Assembly: GCA_048380335.1 (NCBI GenBank) | Contig: DBFCCI010000036.1 | Span: 62,001 to 126,000 of the forward strand | Reading direction: 5' to 3' | DNA length: 64,000 bases | Source of the DNA: Lachnospira sp900551945 | Lineage (GTDB): Bacteria; Bacillota; Clostridia; Lachnospirales; Lachnospiraceae | In this document: piece after piece, positions 52,524 to 61,643 of the stretch | Layout: every line of letters begins with the position of its first letter | How positions within the stretch are numbered: the stretch's first letter is position 1 | Translations under genes and position numbers: made by a program | Notes under the pieces: model-generated | Told to the model about the DNA's origin: nothing | Databases searched by the model: none | The model's input: only the letters and a program-made list of their open reading frames with translations

Positions 52524-53885
52524 ATGATAGTTAAGAGATTTCAAGCACCTACAGAAACCGAAGCAATATTAAAGGCTAAGGATGAACTTGGAAGCAACGC
52601 AGTGGTGCTTAATGTAAAGACTTTAAAGCAACGAGGAGTATTTCGACTATTTAAGAAAGATGTTGTTGAAGTAACAGCAGCTTTAGAGGAAAATGAATTT
52701 GTTGATGCAATAAAAAGTAAAAAGCCTGTAGCCAATAAGGGAAATGTTCAGACAATCAACAGAAATATGGTGTCTTCTTCAACAGCAATGCCACGACTTG
52801 ATGAAGAAAGTAATTTTAATAATTCATTTTCAAGTAGTAGAGGAGGTATTAATCTTGTAGCTGATGATAATGCAAGAGGTAGTGCAGATACGTCAGCTAT
52901 TGAACAAAAATTAGACTCGTTACAGTCAATGTTAAAACAGCAAATGGATAAAACACCATATCCTACACAGCAACAAAGACAAGCACATAGTTATCAACAA
53001 GATATGCAAAATGATATGATGTATGGTAAAATGGATAATAGACAAGATACAACTCAAGCAGTTGTAAAAGAAAGAGAAAGTGCTAATTATAAGTATTTAC
53101 AGCTTATATATAAGAAAATGATTGACAGCGATGTTGCTCCTGAATATGCAGATGAAATTATTGGTGATATAGAAAGCTCGATGAAAAAAGAGTCTAATAT
53201 TGATAGTATTTTATCAGCCGTATATCAAAAGATTGTATTAAAGTTAGGGCAGACTAAGGCTATACAGTTATCTGATAAGCCAACTATTGCTATGTTTATA
53301 GGGCCTACAGGAGTAGGTAAGACTACAACAATTGCTAAGATTGCATCAGCCTTTAAGTTAGAAAAGAACATAAAGGTTGCATTTATTACATCTGACACAT
53401 ATAGAATTGCGGCTGTTGAACAACTTAACACTTATGCTTCAATTATAGATTGTCCTGTAAGTGTTGTATATACTAATGATGAAATGCTTGAATGTATTGA
53501 AAGATATAGGAATTATGACCTTATCATGGTAGATACAGCAGGAAGGTCACATAAAGCGGATGCTCAGATGGAAGAACTTGAAGATTTAATTGGTATTTTA
53601 AATCAAAAGAAAGACGAATTTAATCTTGACCTTTATCTTACTCTTAGTGTTACTACTAAATATCAAGATTTAAAGAGCATATGTAATAGATACAGGCATA
53701 TAAGTAATTGGGGACTTGTTTTTACAAAACTAGACGAAACGTGTGTGCTTGGTAATATGTTTAACATTAAGCTTTATACTGGCGCTCCATTATCTTATAC
53801 AACATCAGGACAGAATGTTCCTAATGATATTGAATTGATAGATAAGCAGGCGTTAGCAAAGCATTTACTTGGAGGAAGCATTTAA
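52524..53885 (+). CDS. flhF: Flagellar SRP-like GTPase FlhF
   Basis: FlhF sets flagellar number and position. The 453-residue protein has an N-terminal basic domain, a low-complexity middle (Gln/Asn/Ser-rich, about 80-180) and the SRP-type GTPase NG core with GPTGVGKTTTIAKIA, SDTYRIAAVEQL, VDTAGRSHKAD and FTKLDET. It overlaps flhG by one base and is paired with it. Confidence 0.95.
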   Translation: MIVKRFQAPTETEAILKAKDELGSNAVVLNVKTLKQRGVFRLFKKDVVEVTAALEENEFVDAIKSKKPVANKGNVQTINRNMVSSSTAMPRLDEESNFNNSFSSSRGGINLVADDNARGSADTSAIEQKLDSLQSMLKQQMDKTPYPTQQQRQAHSYQQDMQNDMMYGKMDNRQDTTQAVVKERESANYKYLQLIYKKMIDSDVAPEYADEIIGDIESSMKKESNIDSILSAVYQKIVLKLGQTKAIQLSDKPTIAMFIGPTGVGKTTTIAKIASAFKLEKNIKVAFITSDTYRIAAVEQLNTYASIIDCPVSVVYTNDEMLECIERYRNYDLIMVDTAGRSHKADAQMEELEDLIGILNQKKDEFNLDLYLTLSVTTKYQDLKSICNRYRHISNWGLVFTKLDETCVLGNMFNIKLYTGAPLSYTTSGQNVPNDIELIDKQALAKHLLGGSI

Positions 53886-54766
53886 TGGACCAGGCGGAGA
53901 ATTTACGAAATATTATAAAAAAAAAGAATGTTAAATCTGTTAAAAATTCAAGGGTGATAGCAGTAACAAGTGGTAAAGGAGGTGTGGGTAAATCAAGTAC
54001 ATCAATTAATCTTGCGCTTCAATTTAAAAGGCTTGGCAAAAAGGTGGTTATTCTTGATGCTGACTTTGGTATGGCTAATATAGAAGTAATGTTTGGAGTT
54101 ATACCTAAATATAACTTAAGTGATTTGCTTTTTAAAGAAAAAGAAATTAAAGATATAGTGTGTGAAGGCCCAGAGGGAGTTCAGTTTATTTCTGGAGGTT
54201 CTGGTATTGCCAAACTTGTTAATCTTGATAATGAACAGATTAGACGACTTGTCAATAAGATGGGTGACCTTGAAGATATAGCAGATGTAATAATAATTGA
54301 TACTGGTGCTGGAATTGCTCCGAGTGTTATGGAGTTCCTTGTGGCAAGCCCAGAAATATTGCTAGTCACAACACCAGAGCCAACTTCGATTACTGATTCT
54401 TATGCGTTATTAAAAGCACTTAGTATGAATGAGAATTTTGACAAAACATTTACTACTATTAAAATGATAGCTAATAAAGTATCAAGTGAGTCGGAAGGTC
54501 GTAAAGTATATGACAAATTAAGTGTGGTTGTATCAAAGTTTCTTAATATAGACATCGGTTTTGTCGGAACTGTACCACATGACAAAGATATAACAAAGGC
54601 AATTATGAAGCAAAAGCCTGTATCCATAATGTATCCTAATTCTACGGCTTCAAGGCATTATCAAAGTATTGTACAGATACTTGATAATCCAGAGGAAAGT
54701 GTAGATAATTCTAAGCATAAGGGTATCAGAGGTTATATTAAAACGATATTTGCTAATAAAAAATAG
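53885..54766 (+). CDS. flhG: MinD-like ATPase FlhG (flagellar number regulator)
   Basis: FlhG is a ParA/MinD ATPase that stimulates FlhF GTPase and limits flagellar number. The 293-residue protein has a FlhF-activating N-terminal peptide (MDQAENLRNII), deviant Walker A SGKGGVGKSSTSINLALQ, DADFGMANIEVMFG and IIDTGAGIAPSV, and an amphipathic C-terminal region for membrane binding. Confidence 0.94.
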   Translation: MDQAENLRNIIKKKNVKSVKNSRVIAVTSGKGGVGKSSTSINLALQFKRLGKKVVILDADFGMANIEVMFGVIPKYNLSDLLFKEKEIKDIVCEGPEGVQFISGGSGIAKLVNLDNEQIRRLVNKMGDLEDIADVIIIDTGAGIAPSVMEFLVASPEILLVTTPEPTSITDSYALLKALSMNENFDKTFTTIKMIANKVSSESEGRKVYDKLSVVVSKFLNIDIGFVGTVPHDKDITKAIMKQKPVSIMYPNSTASRHYQSIVQILDNPEESVDNSKHKGIRGYIKTIFANKK

Positions 54767-54797
54767 AATATAAAGATACATAAGATTGGAGAATAGT

Positions 54798-55520
54798 ATG
54801 GCAAATGAATTACTTTTAGTTGGAACAAAGATTGAATTAAAAAGAGCAAGTAAGACACAAAAGGTTGATGGCGAAGCGAGTGTTACATATGTAAGCCAAA
54901 TTCTTGACCGCGATGAAGATGGTAATATCATTGCAGCCATGCCTATAAGTGAAGGACACATTGTACCTATTGAAGTTGGAAGCGTATTTCAAGCATATTT
55001 TTATACTTCTAAAGGAATATTCAAAGGTAGATGTAGGATTGCATCAAGAGGAAAAGAACAGAATATATTTGTAATGACAATTCAGCTTGTAGATGAACTT
55101 GTAAGATATCAAAGAAGAGAATATTACAGACTTACCTGTCTTATAAATGCAAAGGTGAGAATACTTAATGTAACAGAGGTGTTAGAGTATTCTAAGAATT
55201 TTGAAATGCCAGAAGAACTTTCTGGTGAACCAGAAGATTGTGTAATTGTTGATATAAGTGGTGGTGGCGTTAGATTTATTTCTAATAGAAGCTATTCAAG
55301 AGATGGATATGTTTATATAGAATTTAATACATCATCTGTATCTGGAGAACAGGAATTTAAACTGATGGGCAGAGTTGTAATGTCTATCAAATCCGAAGCT
55401 AATAATGGTAAGTATGATAATCGTATACAATTTAAAGTAATCTCTAAGGATAAGAGAGAAGAAATAGTAAAATTTATTTTCGATGAACAAAGACGTTTGA
55501 GGCAAAAGGAAAGAGGATGA
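54798..55520 (+). CDS. YcgR-like PilZ-domain c-di-GMP receptor
   Basis: The 240-residue protein has an N-terminal YcgR domain and a C-terminal PilZ domain with RYQRREYYRL (RxxxR) and DISGGGVRF, which bind c-di-GMP. YcgR proteins slow the motor or raise tumbling through stator and switch contact. ATG 54798 has GGAG 6 nt upstream. It sits between flhG and cheB, which links motility to second-messenger control. Confidence 0.9.
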   Translation: MANELLLVGTKIELKRASKTQKVDGEASVTYVSQILDRDEDGNIIAAMPISEGHIVPIEVGSVFQAYFYTSKGIFKGRCRIASRGKEQNIFVMTIQLVDELVRYQRREYYRLTCLINAKVRILNVTEVLEYSKNFEMPEELSGEPEDCVIVDISGGGVRFISNRSYSRDGYVYIEFNTSSVSGEQEFKLMGRVVMSIKSEANNGKYDNRIQFKVISKDKREEIVKFIFDEQRRLRQKERG

Positions 55521-55524
55521 TTTT

Positions 55525-56721
55525 ATGGCGAAAAAAATATTAGTTATTGATGACTCTGCACTCATGAGAAGAGTTATTTCTGATATAATTAATGAAGGCG
55601 ATGATTATGAAGTTGCTGCGATAGCGAAAGATGGAGTTGAAGGGTTTGATTTAATTGTATCTAATCCTAACTTATATAGTGCAGTAATACTTGATATCAA
55701 TATGCCTAAGATGAATGGTCTTGAGCTATTAAAAGAACTTCAAAAAAACCGTATTGAACAGACAGTCATTGTAGTAAGTACGGTTGCAAAGCAGGGAGCT
55801 AAAGAAACAATACAAGCTCTTGAATATGGTGCATTTGATTTTGTTACAAAACCTGAGAATTATCTTGAAACTAAGGGTGTAGCATTTAAAGAAGCAATAC
55901 ACAAGATGCTTGATATTGCAACAAGTTCTAGAGCATCAATTGAAAGAACTAGAGTAATAAGAAGCAGAACAACACCATTAAGTGCAACTTCTAGGACTAC
56001 TACAACAAGTAGATTGGGGCAAAATAGTTCTAATGCAGACAGAGCAAGTGCAATTAATGCTTTAAGACAAAGGTCAATGGAAAGAAATGTTGCACCAGCT
56101 AAGATAGAGGCATCATCATTAAGGAATGTTAAGAAAAACAAGAAAAAGATTGTTGCATTAGCTTGTTCTACTGGTGGACCTAAGTCATTACAGCAGGTTA
56201 TACCGGTACTTCCAAAGAGCCTTGACTGCGGAGTTGTTGTTGTTCAACATATGCCAGCAGGATTTACAGCCTCATTAGCTCAAAGGTTAGACGAGATGAG
56301 TCAAGTTAAGGTAAAAGAAGCAGCACAAGGTGATATAATCAAAAAAGGTGTTGTATATATAGCACCTGGTGGATTTCATCTAAAGATTGTAAAAGCTGGA
56401 ACAGAGTATAAGATAGACCTTAATAAAGAACCTGCTATTGAAGGATTAAGACCATGTGCCAATATTATGTATGAGTCACTTGAAAATAGTGATTTTGATG
56501 AAATAACCTGTGTAGTATTGACAGGAATGGGTGCCGATGGAACTAAAGGAATTAAAGGACTGGTAGATAAAAAGAAAAAGATATACGTTATAGCGCAAGA
56601 TGAAGACAGTTGTGTAGTATATGGAATGCCAAAAGCAATAGCGAAGACAGGGTTAGTTAATGAGGTGGTACCACTCAATCGTATAGCTAACTCAATAACA
56701 AAGAACGTGGGGGTTATATAA
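55525..56721 (+). CDS. cheB: Chemotaxis protein-glutamate methylesterase CheB
   Basis: CheB demethylates and deamidates chemoreceptors for adaptation. The 398-residue protein has an N-terminal receiver domain (D57 in VILDINMPKMNG), a Thr/Ser-rich linker (about 135-190) and the methylesterase domain with catalytic motifs ACSTGGPKS, VVVQHMPAGFT and VVLTGMGADGTKG. The receiver is typical. No cheR is present in the window, so it may lie elsewhere. Confidence 0.95.
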   Translation: MAKKILVIDDSALMRRVISDIINEGDDYEVAAIAKDGVEGFDLIVSNPNLYSAVILDINMPKMNGLELLKELQKNRIEQTVIVVSTVAKQGAKETIQALEYGAFDFVTKPENYLETKGVAFKEAIHKMLDIATSSRASIERTRVIRSRTTPLSATSRTTTTSRLGQNSSNADRASAINALRQRSMERNVAPAKIEASSLRNVKKNKKKIVALACSTGGPKSLQQVIPVLPKSLDCGVVVVQHMPAGFTASLAQRLDEMSQVKVKEAAQGDIIKKGVVYIAPGGFHLKIVKAGTEYKIDLNKEPAIEGLRPCANIMYESLENSDFDEITCVVLTGMGADGTKGIKGLVDKKKKIYVIAQDEDSCVVYGMPKAIAKTGLVNEVVPLNRIANSITKNVGVI

Positions 56722-56722
56722 C

Positions 56723-58819
56723 ATGGACGTAAGCCAATATTTAGAAATTTTTATTGATGAATCAAATGAGCATTTACAAAGTCTTAGTGACCAGTTAATG
56801 ATACTTGAGAAAGAGCCTGATAATAGTGATACTATTAATGAGATATTCAGAGCGGCTCATTCTCTTAAAGGTATGGCTGGTACAATGGGTTATAAGAGAA
56901 TGCAGAATTTAACACATGATATGGAAAATGTATTCTCAGAAGTTAGAAATGGTAACATGAAAGTTACATCTGACCTTGTTGATGTATTGTTCCAGTGTCT
57001 TGATGCACTTGAAACTTATGTAAATAACATTCAAGAAACACAAGATGAAGGAACTGATGATAATGAACCTATAATCAAAGCGTTGAATGAATTTATCGCT
57101 ACTGAAAATGGTGCAAAGTCAGAAGAAAAGAAAGAAGAAGCAAAAGAAGAAAAGAAAGAAGAAGCACAGGACAATGGAGATATTGTTCTTGCTGATTTTG
57201 AAAAACATGCTGTTAATGAGGCAATTGCAAAGAGCATGCACGCTTATGTTATTAAGGTTACAGTTGATGAGAACTGTATTCTTAAGGCAGCTAGAGCATT
57301 TTTGGTATTTAAGAACTTAGAAGGACATGGTGATGTTATTAAGTCACAGCCTTCCGTTCAAGATATTGAAGATGAAAAGTTTGACTTTGAATTTAGTATT
57401 GTAGTTGTAACAGATGAAGATTTTGATACAATTATAGGTCATATAAAGAGTGTTTCAGAAATAAAAGATGCACAAGGTAGAGAAATAACTACTCCATTTA
57501 CTATAGAAACATCTGTTGAAGAGCTTAAGCAAGAAGAGGAAGCTAAAAAGCAGGAAGAAGTTAAGAAAGAAGTTGCAAAGTCAACAGAAAAAGCACCTGC
57601 AACAAGTAGTAAGAATAAGCCAGCAGCAAAGACACCTGCAAAGCCAGCTAAACCAGTTGGACACACTGTAAGAGTAGATATTGAAAAGCTTGATGTATTA
57701 ATGAACCTTGTAAGTGAGCTTATTATTGCAAAGAATGGACTTGTATCAGCAAGTGCTTCAGAAGAAAGTGAAAACAATACAATTAATCAGAGCTTTAATG
57801 AACAGATAGAATATCTTGAAAGAGTGACAACAAATCTTCATGAGTCAGTTATGAAGGTTAGAATGATGCCTATTGAAAGTGTTGTAAGTAAGTTCCCTAG
57901 AATGATACGAGACCTTTCAAAGAAGCTTAATAAGAAGATGGAACTTTATATGTCAGGTGAAGATACAGAACTTGATAGAACAGTTATTGATGAAATCGGT
58001 GACCCATTAATGCACCTTCTTAGAAATTCTGCTGACCATGGTCTTGAAAGTGCCGAAGTAAGAAAAGAAAGAGGCAAGAACGAAGTAGGTTCAATCTTCC
58101 TTGATGCTTATCAAGATGGTAACAATGTTGTTATCGAAGTAAGAGATGATGGTAATGGTATTGATATAGAAAAGGTTAAAAATAAAGCCATTGAAAAGGG
58201 TACTATAACTCAAGAGCAGGCAGAAGTTATGAGTGACAAGGAAATTGTTGACTTGTTATTTAGACCAAGTTTTTCAACTTCTGATAAGGTTACAGATGTA
58301 TCAGGACGAGGTGTTGGTCTTGATGTTGTTAAGTCTAAGATTGAAGCTCTTGGTGGTGACGTTGAAGTTAAGACAAAGTATGGCGAAGGAAGTATATTTA
58401 TTATAAGACTTCCATTAACACTTGCTATTATACAGGCTCTTATGGTTAAGCTTGGTGATGAAAAGTATGCTATTTCACTTGGCTCTATTCAGACTATAGA
58501 AGATATTCCTGTAACTGATATTAAGTATGTTCATGCTGAGGAAGTAATTAATCTTAGAGGTAATGTAATTCCTCTTATAAGATTAAGAGATGTATTAGAT
58601 GTACCGGGTGAAGCTCAGGAGCAAGATACAATTACAGTAGTTATAGTAACTAAGGGTGATAAGCAGGCTGGTCTTGTAGTAGATAGTCTTATAGGTCAGA
58701 TGGAAATCGTTATTAAGTCACTCGGTAAGTATATAAACATTAACAAGATGATAAGTGGTGCTACAATCTTAGGTGATGGTTCAGTTGCTCTTATTATCGA
58801 TGCAAATACTCTTGTGTAA
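56723..58819 (+). CDS. cheA: Chemotaxis histidine kinase CheA
   Basis: CheA phosphorylates CheY and CheB in response to receptors. The 698-residue protein has an HPt domain with H46 (AAHSLKGMAGTMG), a Glu/Lys-rich linker and P2-like region (about 130-270), an Ala/Lys/Pro-rich linker, a dimerisation helix bundle, the HATPase domain (DEIGDPLMHLLRNSADHGLE, DDGNGIDIEKV, GRGVGLDVVK) and a C-terminal CheW-like domain. All kinase boxes are intact. Confidence 0.96.
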   Translation: MDVSQYLEIFIDESNEHLQSLSDQLMILEKEPDNSDTINEIFRAAHSLKGMAGTMGYKRMQNLTHDMENVFSEVRNGNMKVTSDLVDVLFQCLDALETYVNNIQETQDEGTDDNEPIIKALNEFIATENGAKSEEKKEEAKEEKKEEAQDNGDIVLADFEKHAVNEAIAKSMHAYVIKVTVDENCILKAARAFLVFKNLEGHGDVIKSQPSVQDIEDEKFDFEFSIVVVTDEDFDTIIGHIKSVSEIKDAQGREITTPFTIETSVEELKQEEEAKKQEEVKKEVAKSTEKAPATSSKNKPAAKTPAKPAKPVGHTVRVDIEKLDVLMNLVSELIIAKNGLVSASASEESENNTINQSFNEQIEYLERVTTNLHESVMKVRMMPIESVVSKFPRMIRDLSKKLNKKMELYMSGEDTELDRTVIDEIGDPLMHLLRNSADHGLESAEVRKERGKNEVGSIFLDAYQDGNNVVIEVRDDGNGIDIEKVKNKAIEKGTITQEQAEVMSDKEIVDLLFRPSFSTSDKVTDVSGRGVGLDVVKSKIEALGGDVEVKTKYGEGSIFIIRLPLTLAIIQALMVKLGDEKYAISLGSIQTIEDIPVTDIKYVHAEEVINLRGNVIPLIRLRDVLDVPGEAQEQDTITVVIVTKGDKQAGLVVDSLIGQMEIVIKSLGKYININKMISGATILGDGSVALIIDANTLV

Positions 58820-58835
58820 GGGGGATTAAGTAGTA

Positions 58836-59309
58836 ATGGAAGAAGTTAAGAATATAGAAAATACAGCAGTAGAAGAGAGTGATACACTTGTACAGTATAT
58901 AGTTGTAAAGATAGGCAATGAACAGTATGGCATTAATATACAGTACATAGATAATATTGTAAGAAGTCAAAAGATTACAAGAGTTCCTAAGACACAGATG
59001 TACTATAAGGGAGTTATTAACCTTCGTGGGGAGATTATTCCAGTAATGAGTATTCGTCTTAAACTCGGTCTTTCTGATGATGAATTTACAGATAAGACAA
59101 GAATTATTATTGTTAAGGTTGAAAATGCTACAATTGGTGTTATAGTTGACCAGGTAAGAGAAGTTGTTACACTTGATAGCGAAGATACTGAAAAGATTAC
59201 AAAAACAGCAAGTGATGATGCAGCAACAGGATATATAAGCGGAATTGGTAAGAGCAAGGGCGAATTAATATCTCTGTTAGACATTGTTGGAGTTGTTGTT
59301 GAGAATTAA
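58836..59309 (+). CDS. cheW: Chemotaxis coupling protein CheW
   Basis: The 157-residue protein has the CheW fold, with QYIVVKIGNEQYGINI, VINLRGEIIPVMSIR and VDQVREVVTL. It bridges receptors and CheA. Spacing of 16 nt from cheA and a GGGGG site suggest one transcript. Confidence 0.95.
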   Translation: MEEVKNIENTAVEESDTLVQYIVVKIGNEQYGINIQYIDNIVRSQKITRVPKTQMYYKGVINLRGEIIPVMSIRLKLGLSDDEFTDKTRIIIVKVENATIGVIVDQVREVVTLDSEDTEKITKTASDDAATGYISGIGKSKGELISLLDIVGVVVEN

Positions 59310-59325
59310 GAGAGTGGTGTGAGTT

Positions 59326-59958
59326 ATGGCAAAGATAAGTCTTGATGGTTTAGATGATGTTCAATACGATGTATTGAAAGAAATTGGTAATATCGGTGCC
59401 GGAAATGCAACAACTGCTTTGTCTAAGATGCTTAATATGAAGATGGATATGTCTGTTCCTAATGTGGCACTTGTGCCATTTACGGACATATCTTCTATAA
59501 TTGGACAGGAAGACCAGACTGTTGTAGGAATACTTTTAGGCATTGAGGGTGATATAGATGGTATGATGATGTTTATATTTGACACAAAGTCAGCTTACCA
59601 TCTTGTAAATACTTTAATGATGAGAGATGCTAATGAAAATGATGACAGGTCATTAAAGGATTTTTCTGAAATGGAAATGTCAGCATTAAATGAAATTGGA
59701 AATATTGTATCGGGTTCTTATCTGAACGCTATTTCTGCTTTGACTGGTATGAAGATAATTTCAACAGTTCCATCAATGGCAATAGACATGATTGGGGCTA
59801 TGCTTAGTTTACCAGCAGCAGAGTTTGGAAAGTACGGTGATAAGCTTTTATTAATAAAGTCACAGTTTGGTGAACTCGATTTTGTTAATGGATACTTTTT
59901 ATTAATACCTGAACTTAACTCTTATGATAAGATATTATCATCATTAGGTGTTGGCTGA
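59326..59958 (+). CDS. cheC: CheY-P phosphatase CheC
   Basis: CheC removes phosphate from CheY-P and partners CheD. The 210-residue protein has two active-site motifs, KEIGNIGAGNATTALSKM and NEIGNIVSGSYLNAISAL, with the essential Glu and Asn in both. It occurs with FliY as a second CheY-P phosphatase in this cluster. CheD follows. Confidence 0.95.
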   Translation: MAKISLDGLDDVQYDVLKEIGNIGAGNATTALSKMLNMKMDMSVPNVALVPFTDISSIIGQEDQTVVGILLGIEGDIDGMMMFIFDTKSAYHLVNTLMMRDANENDDRSLKDFSEMEMSALNEIGNIVSGSYLNAISALTGMKIISTVPSMAIDMIGAMLSLPAAEFGKYGDKLLLIKSQFGELDFVNGYFLLIPELNSYDKILSSLGVG

Positions 59959-60001
59959 TGTATATATTAATATGTGATTAAGAAATGGATAGATAAATTA
60001 T

Positions 60002-60487
60002 ATGGGGAATATGATTAAAGTAGGCATGGCCGATTTAAAGGTCTGTAAAGCTCCTGATGCACTTACAACACTTGGATTAGGTTCTTGTGTTGGTGTTGCA
60101 TTATATGATCCTGTAACAAAGGTAAGTGGTTTGTTACATTGTATGCTTCCAGATAGTACACAGATAAGAAATAATTCTAATTTGGCAAAGTTTGCCGATA
60201 CAGGTATAGATGAATTAATACGTCAGATGATAGCATTGGGTGCTTCTAGAGCTAGACTTGTTGCAAAGATAGCTGGCGGAGCACAGATGTTTGCAATGGC
60301 ATCAGCTAATGATTCGTTAAGAGTTGGTGAGCGTAATGCAGAAGCTGCAAAACTTAAGTTAAGACAGTATAATATTAGGTTGCTTGCAGAAGACTGTGGT
60401 AAGAATTATGGTAGAACAGTTGAGTTTTATTCTGAAAATGGTGATTACTTAATTAAGGCAGTTGGAAAGCCACCAAAGATTATTTAA
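60002..60487 (+). CDS. cheD: Chemoreceptor glutamine deamidase CheD
   Basis: CheD deamidates receptor glutamines and is held by CheC. The 161-residue protein has the catalytic Cys in LTTLGLGSCVGVALYD and His in SGLLHCMLPD, with a C-terminal GRTVEFYSENG. The start at 60002 has only a weak site; a second in-frame ATG at 60011 would be too close to GGGG. Confidence 0.94.
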   Translation: MGNMIKVGMADLKVCKAPDALTTLGLGSCVGVALYDPVTKVSGLLHCMLPDSTQIRNNSNLAKFADTGIDELIRQMIALGASRARLVAKIAGGAQMFAMASANDSLRVGERNAEAAKLKLRQYNIRLLAEDCGKNYGRTVEFYSENGDYLIKAVGKPPKII

Positions 60488-60508
60488 TGCGTGGCTTTTG
60501 GAGGATAT

Positions 60509-60793
60509 ATGAAGAAATTTAGAAATGTTCCTGCATTGGTGACTTTGCTTGCTGGTTTTGTTATGGCAATATTTATGATTTTGGAAAAGTTTACACTTAT
60601 GAAGTTCCTTTGGATATTAGTTAGTGTTATGATAGCTTTTTATGTTGCAGGCATAGTGCTAAGAGTTATATTAAACAAAGCTTTTAAAGACCCAGAAACA
60701 GAAGATGCAGATGATGCAGAGAATGAAGAAGGCTTGGAAGACACACAAGAAACAGAGAAAAATGCAGATAATAGTAAGTCTTCAGTCGTATAG
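60509..60793 (+). CDS. Small unknown membrane protein between cheD and sigD
   Basis: I recognise no family with confidence. The 94-residue protein has two membrane helices (about 7-25 and 30-53) and an acidic Glu/Asp-rich C-terminal tail. Its strong site (GGAGGA, ATG 60509) and placement between cheD and sigD suggest a motility role. The in-frame GTG at 60491 has no site. Confidence 0.75.
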   Translation: MKKFRNVPALVTLLAGFVMAIFMILEKFTLMKFLWILVSVMIAFYVAGIVLRVILNKAFKDPETEDADDAENEEGLEDTQETEKNADNSKSSVV

Positions 60794-60852
60794 TTATTGA
60801 TAAACAGCTTTATTATTAAAGTATTATAATATACATTTTGGGAGAATTGGTA

Positions 60853-61620
60853 ATGAATGATGCTGAAAAGAATAAACTGTGGCAGGAATATAAAAAAAGC
60901 GGCAGCAGTCAAATAAGAGAACAGTTAATAATGGAATATGCTCAATTAGTAAAGATTGTTGCTGGAAGACTGAACATGTATCTTGGAAACAATGTTGAAT
61001 ATGATGATTTGGTTGGATATGGAATATTTGGTCTGATTGATGCCATTGATAAGTTTAACTACGATAAGAATGTTAAATTTGAAACATATGCAAGTCTTAG
61101 AATAAGAGGTGCTATTCTTGACCAGATTAGAAAGATGGACTGGATACCACGTTCTTTAAGACAAAAACAAAAAAAGATAGATACGGCAGTTTTAAAAATT
61201 GAATCCAATACTGGTAAAGTTGCAACGGACGAAGAAGTAGCACAGGAGTTGTGTATAACTGTTGAAGAATTAAATAACTGGCAGGGACAGACAAAAGCGT
61301 CTAATATTATCTCATTAGAAGAGTATACAGACTCTTGTAGTGAGATAAGAATAGATTCTTCAAAAAGTGAACGTTTTTTACAACCTGAACAGGTAGTAGA
61401 AAATGATGAGCTTAAAAATAAAATAATTGAAGCAATTGAGAGTCTTACTGAAAAAGAAAAAAGTGTTATTACACTTTATTATTATGAGGAAATGACATTA
61501 AAAGAAATTAGTATGGTGCTGGAAGTTTCAGAGTCTAGAGTTTCACAGCTTCATACAAAAGCACTAAATAAAATGAAATTAAAGCTTGGGGAATATTTAG
61601 ATATTTTAACTCGTGTTTAA
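60853..61620 (+). CDS. sigD: Flagellar sigma factor SigD/FliA (sigma-28)
   Basis: This 255-residue sigma factor directs late flagellar, flagellin and chemotaxis genes. It has sigma regions 2 (NVEYDDLVGYGIFGLIDAIDKF, KMDWIPRSLRQKQ), 3 and 4 (LKEISMVLEVSESRVSQLHTKALNKMK), typical of FliA. ATG 60853 has GGGAG about 8 nt upstream; a TTG at 60838 lacks a site. The position at the end of fla/che is as in Bacillus. Confidence 0.95.
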   Translation: MNDAEKNKLWQEYKKSGSSQIREQLIMEYAQLVKIVAGRLNMYLGNNVEYDDLVGYGIFGLIDAIDKFNYDKNVKFETYASLRIRGAILDQIRKMDWIPRSLRQKQKKIDTAVLKIESNTGKVATDEEVAQELCITVEELNNWQGQTKASNIISLEEYTDSCSEIRIDSSKSERFLQPEQVVENDELKNKIIEAIESLTEKEKSVITLYYYEEMTLKEISMVLEVSESRVSQLHTKALNKMKLKLGEYLDILTRV

Positions 61621-61643
61621 TATAGCTTTGGTTAGGAGTCTGT

